In this document: positions 1 through 7,996 of the stretch, in pieces
How positions within the stretch are numbered: the stretch's first letter is position 1
Layout of the letters: the number at the start of each line of letters is the position of its first letter
Translations under genes and position numbers: made by a program
Virus record (IMG/VR): IMGVR_UViG_3300025896_000194
Coordinates: 1 to 22,928 of that record
Source of the DNA: a virus
Direction: 5' to 3' (one strand)
DNA: 22,928 bases
Notes under the pieces: model-generated
Seen by the model: only the letters and a program-made list of their open reading frames with translations
Database searches by the model: none
Told to the model about the DNA's origin: nothing

Positions 1-44
1 AAAAGCAGGCCGAGAAGAAAGCCGCGCAATTATTAACCCCATGA
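1..44 (+). CDS. 3' end of an upstream gene (partial)
   Basis: Reading from base 3, the last 13 codons are open and end KQAEKKAAQLLTP with TGA at 42-44. The stop overlaps the next start as ATGA, the same join used many times in this window, which is the main reason to believe this frame. The Lys/Ala/Glu-rich tail looks helical and charged. Too little is present to name the gene; in this position a packaging-related or regulatory gene would be expected. Confidence 0.45.
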   Translation, partial: KQAEKKAAQLLTP

Positions 45-709
45 ACAACGCCAAAACCGCCCAAATCTACGGAGTCAGCGTCCCAACCATCAGCCGATGG
101 AACCGGGTCGGGGTAGAGTCCGGCCAGCCACCTCCGTATGGCGACCCGTCCCATATGGTCGCCTGGTATCAGGAGATGCTGGATCTTGGGCATTTCGAGA
201 AAGGCGTTCCGACTTCCCTTCTTGCGGCTGCGTCACGGGTTGCGGCAATTACCCCCCGCGAGAACGATTCCGGGCCGGTAGATTTCAGTAAATCAGCGCA
301 CAAGCCGCGAGGATATTCTGAGACGCTGGAACTGGCGGAGCGGAACGTAAACGCGGTTCAGTCCCTCTTTGATCAGGCGGTATTGGAAAACAACAGCGCT
401 GTTCTAATCGGCCTGCAAAAGACGCTGAACGATGCGGTTGATTCGCACCGGGCTTTAATGCGCGATAGGGGTAAAATCCAAGCAGAAGCCGGGGAGACGC
501 TGTCTAAGGAAGAAGTCCGGTCGGCTATGCTTGAACTCCACGCCAACGTCGCCAAACAGTTCCGCCAAGGCATCCGCGCCGCCTTCCCTGATGCCGCCGA
601 CCTCACCGACAGCCGGGAGAAATGGAATGTATTTGCCGATGGATTAGTTGATCGAATCTGCGTAAAATTGACGGAATCGGATTTTGCTGCACCTGTTGAA
701 ACGCCATGA
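41..709 (+). CDS. terminase small subunit-like DNA-binding protein
   Basis: A 222-aa protein whose N-terminus (about residues 6-25, AQIYGVSVPTISRW) reads as a helix-turn-helix with recognition helix VPTISRW. The rest is charged and helical (SKEEVRSAMLELHANVAKQF near 160-180). In lambda-type phages the small subunit (gpNu1) sits immediately before the large subunit, uses an N-terminal winged helix to bind cos DNA and recruits gpA through its C-terminus; the position and HTH fit that role. The ATG overlaps the upstream stop (ATGA) and no Shine-Dalgarno is visible. It is longer than Nu1 (about 180 aa). Sequence match to Nu1 itself is not obvious by eye, so the role rests on the HTH and synteny. 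Confidence 0.7.
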   Translation: MNNAKTAQIYGVSVPTISRWNRVGVESGQPPPYGDPSHMVAWYQEMLDLGHFEKGVPTSLLAAASRVAAITPRENDSGPVDFSKSAHKPRGYSETLELAERNVNAVQSLFDQAVLENNSAVLIGLQKTLNDAVDSHRALMRDRGKIQAEAGETLSKEEVRSAMLELHANVAKQFRQGIRAAFPDAADLTDSREKWNVFADGLVDRICVKLTESDFAAPVETP

Positions 710-927
710 ACACGAAACCGAAACTACTACTCAGTAAGCTAATGCAATCCGGAATGACCGAATCCACGGGGATCATGGCGCGGATGGCCCTGGGAATTCC
801 GCAGCTACCAGAACTCCCCGCAGGCTGGGCATTATCAGAGCCCACACCGATAATCCACGGTGAATTTGCGAGGATTGACGCACCCGCCAAGGAATGTCTG
901 CAAGAGACTTTCTCACTCAAACCTTAA
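706..927 (+). CDS. hypothetical protein, 73 aa, between the terminase subunits
   Basis: Starts by ATGA overlap with the small terminase and runs 34 bases into the large terminase gene. No recognisable domain; it is Pro/Leu-rich in the middle (residues around 32-41, IPQLPELPAGW) and has no membrane segment or signal peptide. Tight overlaps on both sides argue that it is translated as part of the packaging operon. Its function is unknown. It could be a short regulator or linker between terminase subunits, but nothing in the sequence shows that. Confidence 0.55.
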   Translation: MNTKPKLLLSKLMQSGMTESTGIMARMALGIPQLPELPAGWALSEPTPIIHGEFARIDAPAKECLQETFSLKP

Positions 928-2828
928 GCGTTCATTACCAACCCAGGGAATCCCGCCCCATCGCGGAATGGGCGCGGGAGACAATCACGATCGAGGGAGC
1001 GGAAAACAAATCCTTTGCTGGTCAGCCTTTTGAAATCAAAAATACCCCGTATAACGAAAAGGTTTTTGATTTCATTCAATCGGAGTATTGGCGGGAACTG
1101 ATTGTAATGAAGTCCAGTCAGGTGGGGCTGACGTATGCGGTTTTCATCAGTATGGCATGGCTGGCCAAGCACGCGCCCGGAAACATGATGTATTGTGCTA
1201 GGGACGAGAACACCGTTCGGGAGCTTGGGAAGCAGCGAATTACCCCAATCTTGAAGCAAATCGGCGCTGACGTTGCGGATGATCTGTCCGCAAAGGATCA
1301 GACGGTAATGGTTAAGCGGGTGAACGGGGCCACGCTGCGCTTGGTTGGTGCGCAGTCGGCTTCCGGCTTCATTACGTGGCCTGCGTCTTACGGATTCGTA
1401 GACGAGGCGGAATGCCACCCTCTACTAAATGAGGGGACTACTATTGATTTAACTCGCGCCCGCTTCAAGGCTGACCCCGACAGTAAACTCGTTGTTTTCA
1501 GTAAAGCGCAGGATTTCCCAATCTACGAAACCGACAAGACCACCAAGAGGCAGAAGATTACCAGCGGCCAAGGAACGCGATGCGCTGATGAATACTATAG
1601 CGGCACTCAAGAGAAACTGCACGTTCCATGCCCTCATTGCCAGCACCACCAGGAATTAGTCTGGTCGCAAATGAAGCTGGAGGCAGAGGCCATCACATCA
1701 GAGCAAGGGGCACTCCCGGTCACTTACGACTACGGGAAGGTAATGGCGGGCACTTATTACGAGTGTATTTCCTGCAAAGGCAAGATCACCGACAGGGATA
1801 AGAGAAAAATCGTCCCGGTTGGGAAGTGGATTCCAACACCGACAGCGCAACGGCAAGGACCATACCCGGTGCCGTTTCCTTATCGCCAGTCCATCCACAT
1901 CAGCGACCTTTACGTATTCCTTTTCTCCTCTGTTTCGTGGGGGAATCTAATGCTGAAATGGCTGGAGTCCGAGGGGGACGACGACAAGCGGGATGCGTTC
2001 TACAATGACCATCTAGGACTCCCCCGCCCTGAACGCAAATCGGCAGGCAAAGTCGAAATGCACGCAGTAGAGCGCCTGATTTCCGATTACCCCCGGCTGC
2101 AATGCTACGATTCCGGGCGACGCTGGCAGGGCGCACAAGCCCCGCTTACGTTTGAACCGCTATTCATCGGGGTAACGGTGGATAAGCAAGACGGATACCT
2201 GAAATATGCCATCGGGGCCTTCATGGAAAACGGGGAGGTGAGGGTAATTGATTACGGGGTCTTGGCGAATGAGGACGATATAACATTTTTGTTGCAGAAT
2301 TTCTCCGTTACCTCGGAGTCGGGCAGGGAATTCCGCATCTTCTGCGGCCTTTTCGACTGCGGGTTTCGCCGCTCAAAGGTGATTGAATACTGTTTCGAGA
2401 TTCGCGGACTGATTCCCTACTTCGCGCCCGCCCGTGGGGTGCAACGGGTGCAGTCCAGGGCGTCTATTTGGGTCACGGAGGACAAGAGCCTGCCAAACGC
2501 GGCAATCTCAATCGTGAACTTCGACAGTCAGGCGTGGGAAGACGACCTTTACCGCCGCCGAATCATCGAATTCGACCCCAAGAAGCCCAAGAAACGCTAT
2601 CCACGGATTCACCTGCCGTCTGATGTTGGGGAGGACTTCAAGGAGGAGCTTTCCAACGCGCATCAGGTGGAGGAAGTGGTAAAGGGGCGAAATACAGGCG
2701 TTTGGATCTGGACGAAAGCCAAAGACCACGAGCCAAACGACTACGGGGATACTACGAAAATGCTTCTCCTGCTATGGGTGCTCCATGCCCCGGATGATAC
2801 GCCAGAGGAAGCCCCGGAAGAGAGTTGA
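894..2828 (+). CDS. terminase large subunit, GpA family
   Basis: A 644-aa packaging motor (ATPase plus nuclease), close to lambda gpA in length (641 aa). Visible parts: Walker A-like KSSQVGLT at 73-80, Walker B FVDEAE with D170/E171, and a zinc-binding pair CPHC (246-249) and CISC (291-294) as seen in the GpA family. A C-terminal RNase H-like nuclease follows, with candidate acidic residues in GVTVDKQDG (D430) and LFDCGF (D488). GpA-type terminases translocate DNA into the prohead through the portal and usually cut at cos sites. AAGGA lies directly against the ATG with no spacer, so it is unlikely to act as a normal Shine-Dalgarno. The ATG at 894 gives a natural GpA N-terminus. Identification is firm; cos cutting is inferred. 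Confidence 0.95.
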   Translation: MSARDFLTQTLSVHYQPRESRPIAEWARETITIEGAENKSFAGQPFEIKNTPYNEKVFDFIQSEYWRELIVMKSSQVGLTYAVFISMAWLAKHAPGNMMYCARDENTVRELGKQRITPILKQIGADVADDLSAKDQTVMVKRVNGATLRLVGAQSASGFITWPASYGFVDEAECHPLLNEGTTIDLTRARFKADPDSKLVVFSKAQDFPIYETDKTTKRQKITSGQGTRCADEYYSGTQEKLHVPCPHCQHHQELVWSQMKLEAEAITSEQGALPVTYDYGKVMAGTYYECISCKGKITDRDKRKIVPVGKWIPTPTAQRQGPYPVPFPYRQSIHISDLYVFLFSSVSWGNLMLKWLESEGDDDKRDAFYNDHLGLPRPERKSAGKVEMHAVERLISDYPRLQCYDSGRRWQGAQAPLTFEPLFIGVTVDKQDGYLKYAIGAFMENGEVRVIDYGVLANEDDITFLLQNFSVTSESGREFRIFCGLFDCGFRRSKVIEYCFEIRGLIPYFAPARGVQRVQSRASIWVTEDKSLPNAAISIVNFDSQAWEDDLYRRRIIEFDPKKPKKRYPRIHLPSDVGEDFKEELSNAHQVEEVVKGRNTGVWIWTKAKDHEPNDYGDTTKMLLLLWVLHAPDDTPEEAPEES

Positions 2829-2846
2829 CCCGCCCGCAATCTTACC

Positions 2847-3065
2847 ATGAAAGACATCCTGAGTGCAATTGTTGATGCCGTCACGCTTTTAGCTGTGGTT
2901 TACATGTGGGAATCAACCCGGAAGATGAGGGATGAGATGCGGGAAATGATGAATGGAGAGGATGACGACGAACCCGACGATGGCGAGGGCGATAATCCGC
3001 AGGACAAAGGCCCCAAAACCCCTTTCGGCATCGACCGAGACGACCCTGGAGACTGGTGGAAGTAA
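2847..3065 (+). CDS. small acidic membrane protein (hypothetical)
   Basis: A 72-aa protein with one N-terminal hydrophobic helix (about residues 7-21, AIVDAVTLLAVVYMW), then a charged Met-rich helix and a very acidic tail (GEDDDEPDDGEGD near 37-49) ending in DWWK. There is no lipobox. It lies between the terminase and a connector gene with short gaps (18 and 23 bases), in the same direction. The single membrane anchor with an acidic cytoplasmic or periplasmic tail is odd for a packaging-module gene. It may be an accessory gene or an inner-membrane effector. Function is unknown. Confidence 0.55.
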   Translation: MKDILSAIVDAVTLLAVVYMWESTRKMRDEMREMMNGEDDDEPDDGEGDNPQDKGPKTPFGIDRDDPGDWWK

Positions 3066-3088
3066 AGGGTTGACTCACCCCATAGCGG

Positions 3089-3397
3089 ATGAGGGAAAGC
3101 CCAAATCCGGCAATTGTGGCATCGTTTTGCCGCCGCTACACCATTGAGGACTTAGATACCGCCATCGGGCAGCTATCTGAGGCTTTCCTGACCTCCCAAT
3201 TCAGCAATATCTCAGTTCTCGGCATGAACACCGGCCAGGACGGAAGCCGCGCCGATACCATCCTTCAAACGCTGGAAATGGCCCGCCAGATGAAGCTGGA
3301 GGAAGAGGATTCCAGCGGGGATACCGCCGCGATTGCTCTGGATGCCAAATCCCCATTGGGAGTCGGCTTTGATTTCAGTTCCCGCCAAATCGAATAA
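3089..3397 (+). CDS. gpW-position head-tail connector candidate
   Basis: A 102-aa protein in the slot of lambda gpW, between gpA and gpB. It contains a predicted helix (YTIEDLDTAIGQLSEAF, residues 17-33), a central beta-like stretch and a second helix (TILQTLEMARQMKLEEE, about 57-73). This helix-strand-helix order resembles gpW, which binds the bottom of the portal after DNA packaging, but gpW is only 68 aa and direct similarity is weak by eye. An in-frame TAG at 3083-3085 forces the start to lie at or after 3089. The next gene begins 4 bases after the stop. Confidence 0.5.
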   Translation: MRESPNPAIVASFCRRYTIEDLDTAIGQLSEAFLTSQFSNISVLGMNTGQDGSRADTILQTLEMARQMKLEEEDSSGDTAAIALDAKSPLGVGFDFSSRQIE

Positions 3398-3400
3398 CGT

Positions 3401-4918
3401 ATGTCCAAGCGCAAACGACCAAAACAGGCATCAGGCGGAATCGAGGCACCCGTTGCATACGGTTACGGCGGGGGTGGTAGTTCCGGCTCTGGCTACACGG
3501 CTGCGGACCAATCGACCGGGCGGGGATATGTCTATTTTCCTAACTTAGACAGCAAAACCAACCTTGCCCCATACGTCCGCACAGAGATTGCACGCAAGGC
3601 CCGCTGGCTTGTTGGTAACGTCGGGCTTCCTCGCCACTTTGCCAAGACACTCCCGCGCATGGCGGGGCCACTCATCCCGCAGCCAGCCACAAAGGATCTG
3701 GAATGGAATAAGCAAGCTCTGGAATTCTTCAACCGGACACAGGGAAGCCGGTTGATTCACGATCAAGCCGGGATGGAGAACTTCGCCACCCGGCAAAAGA
3801 CCATTCTGGAATTCGGCGGGATTGATGGGGATGTTTTCGTGGGACTGACCACCACAACTACCGGCAACGCCAGAACGATCCTCTACGAATCCCCGCAAAT
3901 CGGGAATGGCAACAAGCAGACCACTCAAGAGGGATGGTTTGATGGGGTCCAAGTGGACCGCTACGGAAAGAAAAAGGCTTACTGCCTACTAAAGCCCGGT
4001 AACTACAATCGGGAAGGGGAGGTTATCCCGGCATCTAAGATTCTGCATTGTGGCCGGTTTGAGTCGCCGCAATCCCCTCGTGGATTGAGCGCATTCGTCC
4101 ACGCAATCAATAACATGCTGGATATTCGGGAGATTGATAACGACACCAAGCGCGGGATCAAAGCCGGGAACATCGTTGGCTTTTACGTCACGAATCAGAT
4201 TCTAAACAACATTGATGCGGCTCCCGCTGCCGGGAAATACGGCACCAAGACGGATTACCAGGCGTTAAACCGTGGAGTGGTCGCCGATCCTAAGCCAATC
4301 AAGTTTGAACAACTCACGGAAGGCGGCGGCTCAATGCTGACGCTCAACCAAGGGCAGGATTTAAAGACGGTCAACGACACGCGCCCGCACCAGAACCAGA
4401 TGCTATTCAAGGAGGGGTTGGTTCACGACTGCGCGGCGGGTTTTTCCATGCCGGTTGAATCTATGTGGTCCATCTCGGGCATCACAGGGCCAGCCGTCCG
4501 GTTCATCATGAGGATGGCCGAAAAGACGCTAAATGAAATGCGGTCCAATCTGATTGAGCAGTTTTGCCAGCCTTATTGGGTTTATGCCATCGCTCTAGCG
4601 CAGAAGTCCGGGGCCATCCCTTACTGTAAAGACCCTGATTGGTTTAAATGTAATTGGATTGCCCCAAGTGCGCTGACGATTGATGCCGGACGGGATTCCT
4701 CCGCTGGATTGAAGGAACTACGGGAGGCGGGCGGCACCTTTGAGGATTGGTATGGAGAAGATAGCCGGGACTGGCGCAAACAGTTCCGCCAGCGTGCCAT
4801 TGAACTGAAAGAAGGTCAGGAGCTAGAAAAGGAATTTGGACTCAGGGAATGTTCATTCTTTGGCAAGGAGGACACGATTCCACCGCCTATTCCAACCCAA
4901 TCAAAAAACCCACCCTGA
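3401..4918 (+). CDS. portal protein, lambda gpB family
   Basis: A 505-aa portal, the dodecameric ring at the head vertex through which the terminase pumps DNA and to which the neck attaches; lambda gpB is 533 aa. A Gly-rich, basic N-terminus (GYGGGGSSGSGY, about 21-32) precedes the conserved body. Family-like segments include SPRGLSAFVHAINNMLDIRE in the middle and, near the C-terminus, FSMPVESMW and SGITGPAVRFIMRMAEKTL. The next part, QPYWVYAIALAQKSGAIP, matches the lambda-portal pattern of two long helices. The Gly-rich N-terminus could be removed during maturation by the protease encoded next. No Shine-Dalgarno; the start ATGTCCAA is shared with the capsid and tape measure genes. Confidence 0.93.
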   Translation: MSKRKRPKQASGGIEAPVAYGYGGGGSSGSGYTAADQSTGRGYVYFPNLDSKTNLAPYVRTEIARKARWLVGNVGLPRHFAKTLPRMAGPLIPQPATKDLEWNKQALEFFNRTQGSRLIHDQAGMENFATRQKTILEFGGIDGDVFVGLTTTTTGNARTILYESPQIGNGNKQTTQEGWFDGVQVDRYGKKKAYCLLKPGNYNREGEVIPASKILHCGRFESPQSPRGLSAFVHAINNMLDIREIDNDTKRGIKAGNIVGFYVTNQILNNIDAAPAAGKYGTKTDYQALNRGVVADPKPIKFEQLTEGGGSMLTLNQGQDLKTVNDTRPHQNQMLFKEGLVHDCAAGFSMPVESMWSISGITGPAVRFIMRMAEKTLNEMRSNLIEQFCQPYWVYAIALAQKSGAIPYCKDPDWFKCNWIAPSALTIDAGRDSSAGLKELREAGGTFEDWYGEDSRDWRKQFRQRAIELKEGQELEKEFGLRECSFFGKEDTIPPPIPTQSKNPP

Positions 4919-4926
4919 AACCCACC
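4905..4926 (+). repeat. leader repeat copy 1 (two 12-base units of AAACCCACC)
   Basis: Two direct copies of AAACCCACC, at 4906-4914 and 4918-4926, with a 12-base period. The block overlaps the portal stop (TGA 4916-4918) and lies 26 bases before the S49 protease start. Twenty of 22 bases match the block at 7995-8016, which also sits before a gene start. It may be a translation leader, a protein-binding site or residue of recombination. Confidence 0.5.
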
Positions 4927-4952
4927 CTCAGCCTGAAAACATTCCGTAAAAT

Positions 4953-5813
4953 ATGATTCTTTCCTCAATTCACGCACGGACCCCATGGGCAATCCTGCCG
5001 GACCGGCTGACGGAATCGCTCGCGGTTCTGGCTGCGGCCCGCCCGCCTAAAAAGCCAATGTATCGGGCGGATGAGGATGGATGCGATATGGCGGAGGACT
5101 GGAGCCTTGCTGACCGGCATAATTCCGCCCGCCTGATGATTCAGCGGGTCGGGAACAATACCGCCGTCCTGCAAGTCAGGGGCATGATTCTGAAAGATTG
5201 CCCGTTTTGGTATTGGGTTTGCGGCTATGCCACTTCGCTGACCCTGCTGGATACCGCCTTGGATATGGTGGCAGAGGGTGGATTCACGGCACTGATTCTG
5301 GATTTCAATAGTCCGGGCGGCTCCGTGGTTGGTCTGGAAGAAACCGCAACCCGAATCAAGGCGCTCCAAACCCAAGGCGTCCATACCACCGCATACGCAT
5401 CCATCATGTGCGCGAGCGCCGCCTATTATATAGCGACCGCCTGCCAGGAGATTTTCGCCGCCCCATCCGCCATCGTGGGCAGCATCGGAACCTATTCCGT
5501 CTTTATGGATTGGTCAAAAGGCGCGGAAATGTCCGGGCTATCCTTCCAGGTATTTGTTGCCCGTGATGCCCCACTAAAAGCAGCCGGAGCAGACGGAACC
5601 CTGACCCAGGCGCAAATGGATGAAATGCAGCGGCACGTTGATGAGGCTGATTCCATGTTTCAGGCGCAAGTCAAAGGCTCCCGCAGAAAGCTCAATCTTG
5701 AGCAGGCGTCCACCGGGGCTTGGTGGGATGCCCGTTCATCGCCCCGTGGGCTTGTGGATGACGCTAGTTTGTTTCATAGCTTGGATGATCTTCTGGCCGT
5801 CATTGCTACTTGA
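4953..5813 (+). CDS. S49-family prohead protease (gpC-like)
   Basis: A 286-aa serine protease of the SppA/S49 family that in lambda-type heads (gpC) cleaves portal and scaffold during prohead maturation. Visible signatures: FNSPGGSV (119-125), which is the oxyanion/strand motif, and ASIMCASAAYYIA (149-161), with Ser155 as nucleophile. Next come SAIVGSIGTY (172-181) and, near the end of the fold, ARDAPLKAAG with Lys209 as likely general base. The C-terminal helix QMDEMQRHVDEADSMF is typical. The ATG follows a 34-base gap holding the AAACCCACC repeat. In lambda the scaffold Nu3 is the in-frame 3' part of gene C; here the scaffold is a separate downstream gene. Confidence 0.92.
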   Translation: MILSSIHARTPWAILPDRLTESLAVLAAARPPKKPMYRADEDGCDMAEDWSLADRHNSARLMIQRVGNNTAVLQVRGMILKDCPFWYWVCGYATSLTLLDTALDMVAEGGFTALILDFNSPGGSVVGLEETATRIKALQTQGVHTTAYASIMCASAAYYIATACQEIFAAPSAIVGSIGTYSVFMDWSKGAEMSGLSFQVFVARDAPLKAAGADGTLTQAQMDEMQRHVDEADSMFQAQVKGSRRKLNLEQASTGAWWDARSSPRGLVDDASLFHSLDDLLAVIAT

Positions 5814-5829
5814 CAGCGGCCATTCAGGC

Positions 5830-6324
5830 ATGGCAAACGCCCCTGAAACCCCTATTCCCGCCCCTTCTGCTGGCCTTGTGGCGCGTCTTGCTGCCCATCT
5901 TGGCCTTACTGCCCCGGTTGAGGCCGCGCCCGTTGAAACTCCGGTAGCGGATACCGCTCTGGCTGATCTGCAATCCAAGTTTGATTCCCTTCAAGCTGGA
6001 TTCGATGCTGCTTCCGTTAATGCGGTTGCGCTGAGTGAGCAAGTAACGGCACTCACCGCCGAACGTGACGCCGCGCAAGGCGTCCTGAACGCCATCGAAG
6101 CCCTTGTTCCTAATATCAAGGACGGCCCCGCAGCCGCTATCGAAGCCGCCGTAATTAAGCAGTCCGTCGAAATCGTGGCCGCTTCCGGCTTCAAGGCCGA
6201 GGAAGCGCCCGCTGTGGACCCCTCTGCTGTCGAGGAAAGAACGATGTCCGCTTCGGAATTTGAGAAACTCACATTCAAGGACCGAAATAGCTACATGCGC
6301 TCAGGCGGAAAAGTCACCGAATAA
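5830..6324 (+). CDS. scaffold-like coiled-coil protein
   Basis: A 164-aa protein placed exactly between protease and major capsid, the usual scaffold slot. The N-terminus is Pro/Ala-rich (PETPIPAPSAGLVARL). A coiled coil spans about residues 45-90 (LADLQSKFDSLQAGFDAA and VALSEQVTALTAERDAAQ). The C-terminus is short and basic (FEKLTFKDRNSYMRSGGK), as expected for a coat-binding end. Scaffolds template the procapsid and are then cut or expelled. The frame is open upstream to an ATG at 5620, but that would overlap the protease by almost 200 bases. The ATG at 5830 (MANAPETP), 16 bases after the protease stop, is the better start. Confidence 0.75.
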   Translation: MANAPETPIPAPSAGLVARLAAHLGLTAPVEAAPVETPVADTALADLQSKFDSLQAGFDAASVNAVALSEQVTALTAERDAAQGVLNAIEALVPNIKDGPAAAIEAAVIKQSVEIVAASGFKAEEAPAVDPSAVEERTMSASEFEKLTFKDRNSYMRSGGKVTE

Positions 6325-6344
6325 CACTCTCACAATCCTAAATT

Positions 6345-7529
6345 ATGTCCAACGCAATCACCCTTACGGGTCTTACTGAGATCCTCTACAAGTCCCGCGA
6401 CATTGTTGCTGCGGAACCCGTCGCGTTCTGTAACTCCGTTATGATCAACTCCAACGGAAGCGAACGCGTTTCTATTAACGGAACGGTCAAATCTATTCGG
6501 ACCGGTCAGCCTACGCTGAACACCAGCTTTACCCCGGCCATGACCATTCCGGCTGCGGATGATTACAGCACCACCACCGACAGCGTAGCGGTTGGTCAGA
6601 CTGCCAATGTCAAAATTCCTCTTCGTGGTGAAGAGTTGCGGCAGTTGCAGAACTGTTCTTCGGATGACGACTTTAAAAATAACGTCGTTTCCCAGGCATT
6701 CAGGACCATCCGAAACGCCATTGAGGCCCACGTTGCGGGCGTTGCCTACAAAGGGGCTTCCCGCGCCACCGGAACCGCAGGAACTACCCCATTCGCCAGC
6801 AATTACAACATCATTAATGCCGCCCGCCAAATCCTGGTGGATAACGGATGCGGAAACATTGAAGGCTCCGTCAGCGCCATCATGAATACCACCGCAGGGA
6901 CCAATCTGCGCAACCTGTCCAATCTGCAAAAGGTGAATGAGTCCGGGAATGATTCCCTTCTCCGCCGTGGCACTCTGTTGGATATCAGCGGAATCATGTT
7001 GAAGGAATCTGCCGGTATCACTACCGGGGTCACTGCCGGAACTATGGCTTCTGCCACTTCCACGAGCGCAGCTTTCACGGTTGGCCAGACTGTTATTCCG
7101 CTGGCTACTGCCGGAACCGGGGTCGTTGCTGCGGGTGATTCGGTTACCTTCGCCAACGATACCAACGTCTATGTAGTGGCTTCCGTCAGCTTTGCCGGGG
7201 CCAACCCCGCCAGCGGCGACAGTATCACGCTTAATTACCCCGGTCTGCGCAAGGCCCAATCAGCCGCAACCCGCGCAATTACCGTCACGGCAGCATTCAC
7301 GCCGAACGTAGTTCTTCACCGGAACTCCACGGAGCTTATCATCCGCCCACCCGCAATGCCTGATAGCGGAGACGCCGCCCTTGATCGCACTACCCTTGCT
7401 GATCCAATCAGCGGCCTGGTGTTTGAAATGGCCATCTATAAAGGCTACGGCATGAACATGCTGGATATTACCACCTACTACCAGGCAAAAGTCTGGAAAC
7501 CCGAGTTCGTGGTCAACCTCCTCGGCTAA
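6345..7529 (+). CDS. major capsid protein, P22 gp5 family
   Basis: A 394-aa HK97-fold coat protein. Family-like segments: the long helix FKNNVVSQAFRTIRNAIEAH (about 117-136), the loop RATGTAGTTPF, and LLRRGTLLDISGIMLKESAG (about 205-224), which matches the P22-type pattern before the insertion domain. A beta-rich I-domain-like insertion (about 235-310, GDSVTFANDTNVYVV, GDSITLNYPGL) is followed by the C-terminus YYQAKVWKPEFVVNLLG, similar to the P22-family ending. It is somewhat shorter than P22 gp5 (430 aa). The leader ACAATCCTAAATT is A/C-rich, without Shine-Dalgarno. Two stem-loops follow the stop, the second a strong terminator, as expected for the most abundant product. Confidence 0.88.
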   Translation: MSNAITLTGLTEILYKSRDIVAAEPVAFCNSVMINSNGSERVSINGTVKSIRTGQPTLNTSFTPAMTIPAADDYSTTTDSVAVGQTANVKIPLRGEELRQLQNCSSDDDFKNNVVSQAFRTIRNAIEAHVAGVAYKGASRATGTAGTTPFASNYNIINAARQILVDNGCGNIEGSVSAIMNTTAGTNLRNLSNLQKVNESGNDSLLRRGTLLDISGIMLKESAGITTGVTAGTMASATSTSAAFTVGQTVIPLATAGTGVVAAGDSVTFANDTNVYVVASVSFAGANPASGDSITLNYPGLRKAQSAATRAITVTAAFTPNVVLHRNSTELIIRPPAMPDSGDAALDRTTLADPISGLVFEMAIYKGYGMNMLDITTYYQAKVWKPEFVVNLLG

Positions 7530-7535
7530 CCCTCT

Positions 7536-7583
7536 GCGGGAGGGGAGTAACCTTTTGGAAGGGGTGTAACTCCCCTCCCCCGC
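7536..7583 (+). other. long hairpin after the capsid gene
   Basis: Bases 7536-7548 (GCGGGAGGGGAGT) pair with 7569-7583 with a 2-base bulge (13 pairs). The inner part can fold further as CCTT/AAGG (7551-7554 with 7559-7562). No T tract follows directly, so it is not a classical terminator by itself. It may protect the capsid mRNA 3' end from exonucleases or assist the terminator that follows 11 bases later. Confidence 0.7.
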
Positions 7584-7593
7584 ACTAACTGCC

Positions 7594-7628
7594 GCCCCGG
7601 CTCGGACTTACCGGGCCGGGGCTTTCTT
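7594..7628 (+). terminator. rho-independent terminator after major capsid gene
   Basis: Stem 7594-7605 with 7611-7622 (12 pairs, one of them G-T; outer arm GCCCCGGC/GCCGGGGC), loop ACTTA, then TTTCTT. Its T tract ends only 5 bases before the next start, so downstream genes must be served by read-through unless a hidden promoter exists. Likely acts as an attenuator that raises capsid mRNA over distal genes. Confidence 0.85.
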
Positions 7629-7633
7629 ATTCC

Positions 7634-7996
7634 ATGGACCTATTAAAAAGAGCGATTGCCAGCCAGTTTGCGGGAGCGATGGCGATAGCCGCCAGCACGT
7701 TTACGGCTTGGTTTCCGTCTGGATCGGTTGAGGTTGAGATTAGCTGCATGGGGAGCACTGGAACCAGTGATGATTCACAGTTGCCGATGGGGGGATTGCT
7801 GCACCGGGCCAAAGAGGAAGTAACAATCCACGTTAAGCTGTCCGACCTCCCGAACGAAACCGCCCCGGCTATTTCATCCCGGTTCTACGCCGGAACCACC
7901 GCAACCAGGGGAAGCGCCATTTCCTACCAAGTCGATTCCGTAAAGAATATGAGTCACCTCGCCAACTGGATTGAGATTAAAGGGAGCCGGTCTTAA
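7634..7996 (+). CDS. head-tail joining/attachment protein candidate
   Basis: A 120-aa beta-rich protein directly after the capsid, the position of lambda gpFII, which attaches heads to tails. A helical N-terminus (LLKRAIASQFAGAMAIA) is followed by strands (GSVEVEISCMG, EEVTIHVKLSDLP, SAISYQVDSVKNMSHLAN). The VKLSDLP segment and a late YxVxSV strand recall the small FII-like joining proteins, but similarity is not strong enough to be sure. The ATG lies only 5 bases after the T tract of the capsid terminator and has no Shine-Dalgarno. Alternatives are a capsid stabiliser or a head completion protein. Confidence 0.5.
   Translation: MDLLKRAIASQFAGAMAIAASTFTAWFPSGSVEVEISCMGSTGTSDDSQLPMGGLLHRAKEEVTIHVKLSDLPNETAPAISSRFYAGTTATRGSAISYQVDSVKNMSHLANWIEIKGSRS

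Noticed and set aside
5620-5829. Upstream in-frame extension of the scaffold-like gene to ATG 5620
   Set aside because: It would overlap the conserved C-terminal part of the S49 protease by almost 200 bases and encodes an unlikely Arg/Pro/Trp-rich N-terminus.
5812-5840. TTGACA near 5812 (also 10193) as a -35 promoter element
   Set aside because: In both places the motif is formed by a Leu/Pro codon plus TGA stop and no -10-like hexamer occurs 16-18 bases downstream.
6330-7259. 309-codon open frame on the minus strand opposite the capsid gene
   Set aside because: It is Gly/Arg/Ser-rich without any domain, lies fully antisense to a clear P22-family coat gene and is best explained by codon bias of the + strand gene.
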